Below are positions 52,241 through 61,074 of a stretch of 64,000 nt of DNA, piece after piece. How positions within the stretch are numbered: position 1 is the first letter of the stretch; each line of letters begins with the position of its first letter. Location of the stretch: contig CAMPBT010000002.1 of assembly GCA_946641515.1 (NCBI GenBank), positions 186,001-250,000 on the forward strand, written 5' to 3'. The stretch comes from UBA3210 sp002363635. Lineage in GTDB: Bacteria; Bacillota_I; Bacilli_A; RFN20; CAG-449. The notes under the pieces are model-generated. The model was given only the letters and a program-made list of their open reading frames with translations. It made no database searches and was not told the DNA's origin. A program made the position numbers and the translations under genes.

Positions 52241-52594
52241 TTACCAAGTTGCGCCAAAGGGAATGCAAGTTAAAGACATTAATTTAAAACATTGTTTTCC
52301 AAATGGAATTCCAATAATTGTGATACATAATATACATCCAACAATTAAATAATATGTAGCACTTTCAATTCCACTAAAAATTAGCCAAATAACATTTGCA
52401 ATTGGGTGAGCAGCAAAATCTACTTTAATTGTTTTACCAAATGGGAATAAAACAAATCTTGCAACTTTGAATAATTGTAGGCCAAATGGAATACCTACAA
52501 TTGTAATGCACCATAAAATTCCAAGTACGCAATATCCTAATGCAGTCCATAGACCAACTAGAATAAACCATAAAATATTACCTATTAATTTCAT
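52241..52594 (-). CDS. YccF-domain membrane protein
   Basis: 117 residues made of two similar halves, each a membrane helix followed by GIPFG and an F-rich loop (GIPFGLQLFKVA; GIPFGKQCFKLM), the YccF pattern. Small inner-membrane protein of unknown function. GGAGGAG precedes the ATG. Confidence 0.85.
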   Translation of the reverse strand: MKLIGNILWFILVGLWTALGYCVLGILWCITIVGIPFGLQLFKVARFVLFPFGKTIKVDFAAHPIANVIWLIFSGIESATYYLIVGCILCITIIGIPFGKQCFKLMSLTCIPFGATW

Positions 52595-52681
52595 ATCTCC
52601 TCCAAATCTAAGGTAAATATTAATATAAATAGGCCAAAAATAGTAGCATAAACACCCAAAAAATGTGAAATATTTGCATTT

Positions 52682-52704
52682 TAATAATAATTCTTTTATT
52701 ATTA
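52682..52704. promoter_or_regulatory. 9-bp inverted repeat before the HAD gene
   Basis: TAATAATAA-N5-TTATTATTA, about 35 bases upstream of the ATG at 52740. AT-only sequence, so chance is likely enough; might be a hairpin or operator. Confidence 0.25.
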
Positions 52705-52739
52705 GTATTGCGCGATATGTGCATTTGAGGTGGATATAT

Positions 52740-53567
52740 ATGGAAAAACCAATTGTCGCATTAATTTATGACTTTGACAAAACACTTGCAACAAACGATA
52801 TGCAAGCATTCTCTTTCATTCCTAATTTAGGTATGACTGAAAAAGAATTCTGGGGAGAAACAGCTGAATTCTCTGATAGAACAGGTACTGAATCAGTTCT
52901 TGCTTACTTACACACAATGATTAAAGAATGTCAGGAAAGAGGCATCCCTCTAACTAAGACTTATTTAAATTCATTAGGTAAGGATGTTAAATTCTATGAA
53001 GGTGTAACTACTTGGTTTAAACGTATTAATGAATATGCAGATTCTATTGGCATTAAAGTAGAACATTACATTATTTCTTCTGGTAACAAGGAAATTATTG
53101 AAGGTTCTTCAATCGCTAAAGAATTTAAAGCTGTATATGGATGTGAATTCTTATACAACAGATTTGGAGTAGCATACTATCCAAAGAACATTATTAACTA
53201 CACTTTAAAAACTCAATACTTATGGAGAATTTCTAAAGGTGTTAAAGATGTCACAGATGATAAATCAGTTAATAGCCGTGTAGTAGATAAACATGTTGAA
53301 TTCAGAAATATGATTTATCTAGGCGATGGATTAACTGATATCCCATGTATGACAGTTGTTAAAGAAAAAGGTGGTAAAGCTATTGCAGTTTACCAACCAA
53401 ACAAGAAAGATGTTGTTGAAAAATTACTTGATGACAACCGTGTTAACTACGTTTGTAAATCTGACTTTAGAGCAAACTCAACAATGGAAAAACTTGTTAA
53501 GTTAATCTTAGATTCTATTTCAATTACTGAAAAGTTATTAGAAAAAGAAAATAACGCTAACGTATAA
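52740..53567 (+). CDS. HAD-superfamily hydrolase
   Basis: 275 residues from ATG 52740, with GAGGTGG upstream (the longer frame has no site). Motif I IYDFDKTLAT (Asp11 nucleophile, Asp13), a cap region, motif II IISSG, and motif IV LGDGLTDIP. The DFDKT variant and the C-terminal layout resemble phosphoserine-phosphatase-like HAD enzymes. Substrate unknown. Single gene with its own terminator. Confidence 0.87.
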   Translation: MEKPIVALIYDFDKTLATNDMQAFSFIPNLGMTEKEFWGETAEFSDRTGTESVLAYLHTMIKECQERGIPLTKTYLNSLGKDVKFYEGVTTWFKRINEYADSIGIKVEHYIISSGNKEIIEGSSIAKEFKAVYGCEFLYNRFGVAYYPKNIINYTLKTQYLWRISKGVKDVTDDKSVNSRVVDKHVEFRNMIYLGDGLTDIPCMTVVKEKGGKAIAVYQPNKKDVVEKLLDDNRVNYVCKSDFRANSTMEKLVKLILDSISITEKLLEKENNANV

Positions 53568-53571
53568 TATC

Positions 53572-53596
53572 AAGGCTGATTTATTCAGCCTTTTTT
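53572..53596 (+). terminator. Terminator of the HAD gene
   Basis: Perfect 8-bp stem AAGGCTGA / TCAGCCTT, loop TTTAT, then six Ts. Confidence 0.88.
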
Positions 53597-53637
53597 GATT
53601 CTTAAAATTTTAATGTTATAATATTTTTAGGTAATTT

Positions 53638-55152
53638 ATGAAAGAATCAAGGAAGAAAAAAATAATTATTATTGGAGGAGGAATATCTGGTTTAACAGCA
53701 GGTATTTATGCTTTAGATAACGATTTTGATGTCACTATATACGAGAAACATTATATTCCAGGAGGTCAATGTACTGGATGGACTCGTAAAAACATTGAAA
53801 TAGATGGATGTGCTCACTGGATTGTTGGTACAAATCCTAAAAGCGATCTTTTCCCTTTATGGAAACATATTGGAGCATTTAACGAAAACACATCTTATTT
53901 CCAAACTGAATATTTCTCTAAATTTGATTTTGATGGAAAACTAATTACTCTTTGGAAAGATATTTATAAACTCTACGCTGAACTTGTTAGACTTGCTCCA
54001 GAAGATAAGAAAAGAATTAGGCAATTTATTAGATGGATAAAAGCATATCAACATGTAAGAATCCCAGTTAATAAACCTCTTGATAAAATGAATTTATGGG
54101 AAATTACTAAATTCGGTTTAGATTTTTTACCTATGCTTTATCCTTATCTAAGAGCAAAACATTTATCTTGCAAAGATTATGCGAAAAAATTTAAAAATAA
54201 AAATCTTCAATTCATTTTTGAAAACACATTATCTGAAAACTATAATCTCCATTCATTATTATATGTTTTACAAGCATTAACTATGTCTGATACTGCAGTT
54301 ATCAAAGGTGGTTCATTACAAGTAGTTAGAAACATCCAAGATAAATACTTATCTCTAGGAGGAAAACTCTACTGTAATAAAGAAGTTAAATCTATCATCA
54401 TCGAAAACAATGTCGCAAAAGGTGTGGTATTTAAAGATGATACTAAAGAATACGCCGATTACATCATTGGAGCTTGTGATGTCCATCACATCTTATATGA
54501 TTTACTAGACGATAAATATACTGATTCATATTTCAAGAAAAGATTTGATAACAACACTGTTTACCCATTAAGTACTGGAATTCTTGTTTCATTTAAAGTT
54601 ACTAAAGACATTTCTTCTTATCCAAAGATGATTGCATTTAAAATTAAACCATTTGAAATAGGAGGAATGCCAGTTCAATTCTTATCAGTTAGAAACCATT
54701 CATACACGAAAGAAAATAGTTCTGATCCTACAACTTTAACTGTATTAATTGGTACTAATGAACTAGTCTATACATATTTCAAATCATTTAAGACTAAAAA
54801 AGAATATTTAGAAGCCAAAAATGAAGTAGGTAAGAAAGTAGAAAAATATGTTCAAGAATATTTCTCTCTAAATGAAAAAGAATGTGAATTAATTGATATA
54901 ACTACCCCATTAACATATGAAAGATATACTAATGCATATCATGGTTCTTACCAATCATATATTACTACCGCTAGATCACATGGACTTATGCGAAGCGGAA
55001 TACTTGGCGGCCTTAAGAACTTCGTATTATCTGGTCAATGGTTAATGCCTCCAGGAGGATTACCAATTGCTTTATTTACTGGTAAACACGCAGTATATAG
55101 GTTATGTGGCTTTGAACACAAGAAATTTATAAATAAAGAAAAAGAAGATTAA
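53638..55152 (+). CDS. FAD-dependent oxidoreductase, phytoene-desaturase-like
   Basis: 504 residues. N-terminal FAD Rossmann motif IIIGGGISGLTAGIYA (10-25), GGQCTGWTRKN and IDGCAHWIVG, with KGGSLQVVRNI in the middle and PPGGLPIALFTGKHAV at the end, which is the carotenoid isomerase/phytoene desaturase group. The substrate may be a lipid rather than a carotenoid, as no carotenoid genes are nearby. Single gene; AT-rich upstream with little ribosome site. Confidence 0.82.
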   Translation: MKESRKKKIIIIGGGISGLTAGIYALDNDFDVTIYEKHYIPGGQCTGWTRKNIEIDGCAHWIVGTNPKSDLFPLWKHIGAFNENTSYFQTEYFSKFDFDGKLITLWKDIYKLYAELVRLAPEDKKRIRQFIRWIKAYQHVRIPVNKPLDKMNLWEITKFGLDFLPMLYPYLRAKHLSCKDYAKKFKNKNLQFIFENTLSENYNLHSLLYVLQALTMSDTAVIKGGSLQVVRNIQDKYLSLGGKLYCNKEVKSIIIENNVAKGVVFKDDTKEYADYIIGACDVHHILYDLLDDKYTDSYFKKRFDNNTVYPLSTGILVSFKVTKDISSYPKMIAFKIKPFEIGGMPVQFLSVRNHSYTKENSSDPTTLTVLIGTNELVYTYFKSFKTKKEYLEAKNEVGKKVEKYVQEYFSLNEKECELIDITTPLTYERYTNAYHGSYQSYITTARSHGLMRSGILGGLKNFVLSGQWLMPPGGLPIALFTGKHAVYRLCGFEHKKFINKEKED

Positions 55153-55156
55153 TAAA

Positions 55157-55189
55157 AGGAGTTAACTAGCAATTATTAACTCCTATTTT
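55157..55189. terminator. Bidirectional terminator
   Basis: Perfect 9-bp stem AGGAGTTAA / TTAACTCCT with a 10-base loop, ATTTTT on the plus strand and TTTTATT on the minus strand; serves the FAD gene and upp. Confidence 0.8.
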
Positions 55190-55204
55190 TGTAATTTTAA
55201 ATTA

Positions 55205-55831
55205 TTATTTTGTACCGAAGATTCTATCTCCTGCATCACCTAAACCAGGTAAGATATAACCAACATCATTTAAGTGATCATCTAATGCTGCTAAATAGAT
55301 ATGAACATCTGGATGAGCTTCTTCAACAGCTTTAACCCCTTCAGGAACACCAACTAAGCACATTAAACGGATATTTTTGTATCCTCTCTTCTTAACCGCA
55401 TTAATTGCAGCGATTGCGCTTCCTCCAGTTGCAAGCATTGGATCAACAATAACTACTAATGGATTATCGACAACTGGTAATTTGAAGTAATATTCATGTG
55501 GTTCAAGAGTTTCTTCATCTCTGAACATACCAATATGACCAATTCTAGCAGTTGGAATCATATTTCTAACTCCATCAACCATACCAATACCTGCTCTTAA
55601 GATTGGAGCAAGAATAATTTTTTGTGAAAGTTTCTTTTTTGGTAAGACTGCACCAGTAGGTGTTTTAATCTTAACATCTGAATCGAAAGTTTCGACATCT
55701 TTGAAAACTTCAAAAGTCATTAAAGAACCAATTTCATCTAAGTTTTCTCTGAATTCTTTTGATTTTGTGTTTTCGTCTCTCATGATAGAAAGCTTAACAT
55801 CAATTAATGGGTGTTTGACAATAGTTAACAT
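55205..55831 (-). CDS. upp: Uracil phosphoribosyltransferase
   Basis: 208 residues. PRPP-binding loop VDPMLATGGSA (about 128-138) and the uracil-binding C-terminus (GYILPGLGDAGDRIFGTK). Salvages uracil to UMP. AGGAGG precedes the ATG. A 76-codon gene lies 30 bases upstream. Confidence 0.95.
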   Translation of the reverse strand: MLTIVKHPLIDVKLSIMRDENTKSKEFRENLDEIGSLMTFEVFKDVETFDSDVKIKTPTGAVLPKKKLSQKIILAPILRAGIGMVDGVRNMIPTARIGHIGMFRDEETLEPHEYYFKLPVVDNPLVVIVDPMLATGGSAIAAINAVKKRGYKNIRLMCLVGVPEGVKAVEEAHPDVHIYLAALDDHLNDVGYILPGLGDAGDRIFGTK

Positions 55832-55861
55832 AAATACCTCCTCCTATTGTTTATGTAGATT

Positions 55862-56092
55862 TTAATTATCATTTTCATCACTTGGCAAGTAGACAAATAT
55901 ACTAGTCTCTTCCATGATTTTCCCGATATCATCATAGTCTAATGGATAACGTAACTGCTCATTAAAGTTCATTAATTTTTTCTTATCATTATAAGCAATG
56001 TAATTAATATCTTCTCCTGCAAACTTGTACATGAGAGTTACTCCATCTTCTAGATATTTCTTTGCTTCTTCAATATTCTGTACTCTAATCAT
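55862..56092 (-). CDS. Small protein of unknown function (76 aa)
   Basis: 76 residues, no family recognised: MIRVQNIEEAKKYLEDGVT, then FAGEDINYIAYND and a short acidic end. Looks soluble. The ATG has no good Shine-Dalgarno; the nearest GGAG is about 19 bases upstream, inside the hairpin at 56107-56123. It lies 30 bases before upp and could be co-transcribed with it. Reality is likely but start uncertain. Confidence 0.45.
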   Translation of the reverse strand: MIRVQNIEEAKKYLEDGVTLMYKFAGEDINYIAYNDKKKLMNFNEQLRYPLDYDDIGKIMEETSIFVYLPSDENDN

Positions 56093-56106
56093 AATTTCGA
56101 CAAAAT

Positions 56107-56123
56107 AAAAACTCCACGAGGGA
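56107..56123 (-). terminator. Small terminator after the 30-codon ORF
   Basis: AACTCC / GGAGTT stem with CTCGT loop, then TTTATTTT on the minus strand, starting two bases after the 30-codon ORF's stop. Confidence 0.6.
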
Positions 56124-56124
56124 G

Positions 56125-56217
56125 TTAATTATTGAATATTAAAGAAGAGAATTCTAAAAGAGCATCATTTCTTGATGATTTAATCATATCAGTGCGTTTA
56201 ACAATTAATCTCTTCAT
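56125..56217 (-). CDS. Candidate small protein (30 aa)
   Basis: A 30-codon frame starting MKRLIVKRTDMIKSSRND, with TAGGAG eight bases upstream of the ATG and a hairpin terminator right after TAA. A -10-like TATACT stands at 56237-56242. The product is basic at its N-terminus and has no membrane segment. Too short for ordinary gene calling. The combination of ribosome site, -10 and terminator supports it; no homologue can be named. Confidence 0.45.
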   Translation of the reverse strand: MKRLIVKRTDMIKSSRNDALLEFSSLIFNN

Positions 56218-56257
56218 CTTTTTTCTCCTAGTAAAAAGTATATCACTGATGATAAAA

Positions 56258-56286
56258 AAAGAAAGAGTAAAGCGCTTACTTTACTC
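56258..56286 (-). terminator. Terminator of the thioredoxin reductase gene
   Basis: Perfect 8-bp stem GAGTAAAG / CTTTACTC, followed on the minus strand by TTTCTTTTTTT. Confidence 0.88.
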
Positions 56287-56300
56287 TACAATCATAAATT

Positions 56301-57158
56301 TTATTTTAATTTTGATAAGTATGAAACAGCTTGTAATGCCGCAACAGAACCTTCACCAACTGATTTTGCTACTTGATAAGGTAATCCAGTAATATCACCC
56401 GCTGCATATAAGCCAGGTAAATTAGTTTCTTGTTTTCTATTTACTACAACATGTGCTCCATCAGTAGTAAGTCCTGGAACTAGGCGAGACGCAAAGACTT
56501 GTTCTCTTAAGACGAATACTCCGTCTGCACTATATTCTTTTTCACTAGTAACAAGAATAGAAACATCATTTTCTCTTCTAATTTCTAAAGGTCTACCGGA
56601 AATTAATTCAACCTTATCGTTTAAATGAACTTCATCCTTGTATGTAGGTAAATAATAGACTTTTTCAGCGACTTCTGAAAGGAAGTTTGCTTCTTCCTCT
56701 TCACAAGGAGAATAGCCTACTACAATCGCTGTTTTCCCTTTATATAATGGAGCGTCACATGTGGCACAATACGAAACCCCTCTACCTAAGAATTCTTCTT
56801 CACCTTTTAAAGGTTTAGCCATAACTACTCCAGTAGCAAGAATGACTGTAGAAGCTTCATACATTACTTCTTTACCTTGGATAATAAAATAATTACCCAT
56901 TGCATAAACGCTTTGAACTTTATCTTCTGTAACTTCAATATCTAGGAGGCTTAAATGATTTTGGAAAGCAGAAATAAGTTCTTGGCCAGTAAGTTTACCA
57001 ACACCTAAATAATTAGAAATTTCTTCAAATTTTCCAACTTTAGAAGAAAGCTTCTTATCGCCAAATAAAATAATATTCTTATTTCTATTTTTCGCGGTGA
57101 TAGCAGCTTCAAGTCCTGCAGGACCAGTTCCAATAATCGCGATATCAAATCTTTCCAT
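56301..57158 (-). CDS. Thioredoxin reductase-like flavoprotein without NADPH motifs
   Basis: 285 residues. FAD motif IGTGPAGLEAAI (9-20) and redox-active CATC (131-134) are intact, and the C-terminal LPGLYAAGDITG is typical of TrxB. But the NADPH-binding GGGxxA is replaced by VGYSPCEEE (about 148-156) and the HRR..RA segment by LPTYKDE (170-176). This matches pyridine-nucleotide-independent reductases such as the ferredoxin-dependent flavin thioredoxin reductases of clostridia. So ferredoxin may be its donor; that is inference. Neighbour glutathione peroxidase fits a redox role. Ribosome site AGGAGGCG precedes ATG. Confidence 0.85.
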   Translation of the reverse strand: MERFDIAIIGTGPAGLEAAITAKNRNKNIILFGDKKLSSKVGKFEEISNYLGVGKLTGQELISAFQNHLSLLDIEVTEDKVQSVYAMGNYFIIQGKEVMYEASTVILATGVVMAKPLKGEEEFLGRGVSYCATCDAPLYKGKTAIVVGYSPCEEEEANFLSEVAEKVYYLPTYKDEVHLNDKVELISGRPLEIRRENDVSILVTSEKEYSADGVFVLREQVFASRLVPGLTTDGAHVVVNRKQETNLPGLYAAGDITGLPYQVAKSVGEGSVAALQAVSYLSKLK

Positions 57159-57203
57159 ATTTTCGCCTCCTAATTAACTAACTACACGTTAGTTCCTATA
57201 TTA

Positions 57204-57752
57204 TTATTTAATTAAAAGTTCTTCAACTGCTTTTCTTAATTCGTTTAAGTCTTCAGTAGGTTCAAATCTTCTAACTACATTTCCTTCTTTATCAACTAAG
57301 AACTTAGTAAAGTTCCATTTGATATCAGGATTCTTTTTATAATTTCTATCTCTGATTTTCATAAATGCTTTAAACATTGTTGAACCTTTACCAGTAAAGC
57401 CTTTAAAGCCTTGTTTTTCCTTTAAGAAAGTAAATAATGGTAAAGCATTTTCTCCATTAACATCACTCTTTTTAAATTGATCAAATTGAGTCTTATATTT
57501 TAAAGTACAGAATTCATGAATTTCATCATCGCTTCCTGGTGCTTCACCTAAGAATTGATTACATGGAATATCAATGATTTCTAATCCTTTATCGTGTAAA
57601 TCTTCATACATCTTTTCAAGTGGTTCATAATGAGGAGTAAAACCGCATCCTGTCGCAGTATTAACAATAACCATTACTTTCCCTTTATATTCTGATAAAG
57701 AAAATTCCTCACCATTTCTTTTTGTAAGTTTAAATTCGTAAATATTTGCCAT
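57204..57752 (-). CDS. Glutathione peroxidase-family thiol peroxidase
   Basis: 182 residues from ATG 57752 (AAAGGAGAG before it); the longer frame from 57842 has none. Peroxidatic Cys36 in NTATGCGFT, then Gln/Trp context CNQFLGEAPG and WNFTKFLVD complete the tetrad. Cys instead of selenocysteine, as in most bacteria; such enzymes usually use thioredoxin. The upstream reductase at 56301-57158 is the likely partner system. Confidence 0.9.
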   Translation of the reverse strand: MANIYEFKLTKRNGEEFSLSEYKGKVMVIVNTATGCGFTPHYEPLEKMYEDLHDKGLEIIDIPCNQFLGEAPGSDDEIHEFCTLKYKTQFDQFKKSDVNGENALPLFTFLKEKQGFKGFTGKGSTMFKAFMKIRDRNYKKNPDIKWNFTKFLVDKEGNVVRRFEPTEDLNELRKAVEELLIK

Positions 57753-57940
57753 AACAAATCTCTCCTTTGTTATCATTCTAATATTAAACAAAATATTGAT
57801 TTGTGTGAAAGTCACAAAAAAAGGAGTTAAGACTTCACACAAGATTATCTTCTATATCGTTCAATATCTTTCTCAGAAATTTGGTGTAATATTTACGGAA
57901 AATATGCAATGCAACTGCAAATTTTAAGAGAGTGGTAAAC

Positions 57941-59175
57941 ATGATAAATAGAAGAATTGTTGAAACTATTAAGGATGCAATTAAACATTATCCAGTTGTT
58001 TTACTGACAGGTCCAAGACAAATTGGTAAGTCTACATTACTATATGAGTGGATTAAAGGGGATACTTATTCATATGTTAGTCTAGACGATAAGTTAGAAT
58101 TGGCTATAGCTAAGTCTGATCCTAAAACTTTTTTATCCATACATAAAGCTCCATTAATCATCGATAAAGCTCAAAAGGCACCAGAATTGTTTCCTGTTAT
58201 TGAAAAGAATGTTAACGAATCAAGATTGAAACTTGGTAATAAGGAAAGTAATGGAATGTATATATTATCTGGTTCTCAAATAAAACAATTATTAGATGAA
58301 TCTAGTGAATCATTATCTAGAAGAGTAGCAATTTTAGATATGATGAATTTATCTATGAGTGAAATTTATAATCGTGAATCAAGATTGTTTGATACTGATA
58401 TTTCTGCCTTATCAAAAAGAATTAGCATTAATTTAAATGAAACTGGAATTTTTAGATATATTGTAAGAGGTTTTTCCCCGGACTATATGATGATCCAGAT
58501 TCAAAAACATCAATGTTTTATTCATCATATATAACTACATATCTAGAAAAGGATTTAAAAGATTTAATAAATATTAAAGATGAAGTAAAATTTATAAATT
58601 TCTTAAAGATACTAGCATCAAATACTGGAGAAGAACTAGTATATGATAATTATTCAAAACAAGTAGGAGTTTCAACAAACACTATAAAATCATGGGTTAG
58701 TGTATTAGTTAAAACTGCAGTTATCTATTTAGTAGAACCATATAATGAAGAATCAATTGTTAAACGTGTAATTAAAAGACCAAAGATGTATTTCTTTGAT
58801 ACAGGTCTTGCAGCTTATTTATGTGGAATAGATAGTTCTGAAACATTACAAAGAAGTTTCTTGAAAGGAAGATTCTTTGAAACTTTTGTATTTAATGAAG
58901 TAAGAAAATCTTTTATGAATGAAGGATTAATGCAAAAACTATATTATTATAGAGATGCCGATCAAAATGAAATTGATTTAGTTTTAGTTAGAGATGCATC
59001 AATGTCATTAATTGAGATTAAATCAGGACAAGAATTTAATGCATCTTCAACAAAAGGGTTTAAGAAATTAGCTGATACTAAATTTAATAAGAAAAATAAT
59101 GTGATTATATGTACTGCAGATAAGATATCTATTTTAAATGATGGCACATATATAATTCCTGTTGTTGCAATATGA
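57941..59175 (+). pseudogene. Frameshifted DUF4143/AAA ATPase
   Basis: Two pieces (57941-58534 and 58513-59175) form one ATPase of the AAA_14/DUF4143 family. Walker A LLTGPRQIGKST is intact, but the Walker B region reads IIDKAQKAP, with Lys (58166-58168) for the usual acidic residue in IIDEIQ. A missing T in the T5C4 run (58471-58479) shifts the frame; adding one T gives GFFPGLYDDPDSKTS, which matches the family. The downstream part holds DUF4143 (YLEKDL... RGRFFETFV, ENEIDLVLV). The stop is TGA. It is likely a decayed gene unless the frameshift is a sequencing error. Confidence 0.8.
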
Positions 59176-59287
59176 TTATATAGAAATATTTAATGTTAGA
59201 TTTGTTAGACAAATTAATTTCTAGACGAAATGAATCAAAACAGTAATAGAGGTACTAAATATAGAGTTAGGCTTATTTCGTTTATGA

Positions 59288-59328
59288 AAAAACAGCTTCA
59301 GAACTATTAATTCTGGAGCGGTTTTAAT
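59288..59328 (+). terminator. Terminator after the ATPase pseudogene
   Basis: Stem AAAACAGCTTCAGAA / TTCTGGAGCGGTTTT (one mismatch and one wobble) with a CTATTA loop, then TTTAAT. Confidence 0.65.
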
Positions 59329-59338
59329 ATCCTTATGA

Positions 59339-59380
59339 TGTCTCCGATGCGATTTGAACGCACGACCTTTCGCTTAGGAG
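59339..59380 (-). repeat. 3' fragment of tRNA-Arg (CCT)
   Basis: On the minus strand it contains, in order: anticodon loop CTCCTAA, anticodon 3' stem GCGAA, variable loop, T-arm GTGCG-TTCAAAT-CGCAT, acceptor 3' strand CGGAGAC and discriminator A. The 5' half is missing: the five bases before the loop (AATCT) do not pair with GCGAA. No CCA. Fragments spanning anticodon loop to 3' end are what integrases leave at tRNA attachment sites. Confidence 0.75.
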
Positions 59381-59400
59381 AGATTGCTCTCTCCTATAAA

Positions 59401-60063
59401 TTAGATACTTACTTTTTCAAAATTCTTCGCACTTAAAATATATGTAATCCAAGTTAATAATATAGAAATAACAATTCCCGCGGCAAAGACACTTAAATCT
59501 ATAATCAACTTGAGAGTAGGATCTTGAATTAAGTTAACAAAGCAAGAACCACCTTGTGCTGCACCAAGTAAAAACATAGCTCCAAATAAAGAAACTAATT
59601 GAGGTGCAGTTAATTTCTTAAGAGGATCTTTATAATACCATGGATATAAAATTAAATTATGAATACTAAATGCAACAAGTGCTAAGCCAAACACTGAGAA
59701 GTTTGGAGCAATTACTGAATTATACACATCTTCTCCTTCACCAGGTAAAAATTTAAAAACATAAAATTTTAAAAGAGCACATACTGCACCAATAGCCATA
59801 GCAAGTAGTTCAATAAATACCCCAACAAAGAGTTTACCAAATACTACATCACTCTTCTTAATTGGAAGAATTAAAGAATATTCAATATCTCTATTTGCAA
59901 GTGCACGTGGAAAGATAACTGATATACCCGATAAGACATAAATGAAAGCAACCGCAATTGGCCAATTTGGAATAAGTACACAAAGTCCTCCAATAATCGC
60001 GAAAACTAAAGATTGACCGTAAAGACAAAGCTTTAATTCTTTTTTCATAATTTGTTTCTTCAT
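59401..60063 (-). CDS. ABC-2 type transporter permease
   Basis: 220 residues from ATG 60063, one base after the ATPase stop, with AGAGGTG upstream (GTG at 60072 is an alternative). Six hydrophobic segments, N-terminal MKKELKLCLYGQ and an ABC2-like architecture with IILPIKKSD-type loop (SLILPIKKSDVV). It is the membrane partner of the ATPase at 60065-60916. Substrate unknown. Confidence 0.8.
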   Translation of the reverse strand: MKKQIMKKELKLCLYGQSLVFAIIGGLCVLIPNWPIAVAFIYVLSGISVIFPRALANRDIEYSLILPIKKSDVVFGKLFVGVFIELLAMAIGAVCALLKFYVFKFLPGEGEDVYNSVIAPNFSVFGLALVAFSIHNLILYPWYYKDPLKKLTAPQLVSLFGAMFLLGAAQGGSCFVNLIQDPTLKLIIDLSVFAAGIVISILLTWITYILSAKNFEKVSI

Positions 60064-60064
60064 C

Positions 60065-60916
60065 TTACTCACCTCTTTCTAACGCAACCATAATTTCTTC
60101 AAGTGTTGCTTTTCTCTTTTCAAAGATTTCATCACTAAAGAGTTTTTCATCTTCTTTTTTAATGACACCTTCAAATTTACCTAAACGATCTTTGTAATAA
60201 ATACATTTTCCAAATAAGGATTTATCAATACCTTCTTTAGTTGAAGATACGTGAGCATATCCTTTTTCAAAATTAGTAACTGTTGTCGCACTTAGAATTC
60301 GTCCGTTCTGAATATAAACAATATCATCTGCACATTTTTCTAAGTCAGAAATAACATGTGTTGAGAATAAGATTGAATGTTCTCCATCACTAACTAAATC
60401 CATGAAGATATCAAGTAATTCATCTCTAGAAACTGGGTCAACTCCTGATGTAGGTTCATCAAGAATTAAAACCTTCGCGCCATGGCTTAATGCAATTGAT
60501 AAACCATATTTAACTTTCATACCAGATGATAATTCTTTAATTTTCTTTTTTTCATCAAGATTAAACAGTTTCAAATATTTTTGATATGTATCTTCTTCCC
60601 AATTTGGATAAAAAGTTTTAGTAACACTAGTTAAGCTTTTAATTGTACTATTTGGATAATATTCAGCTTCACCAAAAAGTAATCCGATTTCACTTTTGAA
60701 TTTTAATTCATTATCAAAAATACTTTTTCCTTCATAAAGGATTTCTCCTTCATCTAAATGGATTAAATTATAAATTCCTTTTAATGTTGTGGTTTTACCT
60801 GCACCATTTCTACCGATAAAACCAACAATTCTTCCTTTTTCAATATTAAAGGATACATGATCTAGCTTAAAGCTCTTATAGCTTTTGCATATATTTCTAA
60901 TCTCTAGTAGTCCCAT
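60065..60916 (-). CDS. ABC transporter ATP-binding protein
   Basis: 283 residues: Walker A GRNGAGKTT (35-43), signature LSSGMK, Walker B LILDEPTSGVDP, and a long C-terminal extension with CIYYKDRLGKFEG. The layout (signature SSGM, a small permease behind it) matches YtrB-like ABC-2 importers/exporters of Firmicutes, which are often controlled by a GntR repressor; none is seen here. Preceded by GGAGG. Confidence 0.88.
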   Translation of the reverse strand: MGLLEIRNICKSYKSFKLDHVSFNIEKGRIVGFIGRNGAGKTTTLKGIYNLIHLDEGEILYEGKSIFDNELKFKSEIGLLFGEAEYYPNSTIKSLTSVTKTFYPNWEEDTYQKYLKLFNLDEKKKIKELSSGMKVKYGLSIALSHGAKVLILDEPTSGVDPVSRDELLDIFMDLVSDGEHSILFSTHVISDLEKCADDIVYIQNGRILSATTVTNFEKGYAHVSSTKEGIDKSLFGKCIYYKDRLGKFEGVIKKEDEKLFSDEIFEKRKATLEEIMVALERGE

Positions 60917-61074
60917 AATTTCCTCCCGATTGCTTTTATTATATCAAACACCAATAGATAATTTGAAACAATTTAAACACAATGTATAATAAAGTCTATA
61001 ATTTTCAACACATGTTCCATAATATCGACAAATTATTAATAATTTGTTATATTTATCTAGCAAAGGAGAATGAA

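Noticed and set aside
56132..56392. 86-codon plus-strand frame
   Set aside because: It overlaps the end of the thioredoxin reductase gene, its terminator and the minus-strand 30-codon ORF, has no ribosome site, and its composition is that of an antisense shadow.
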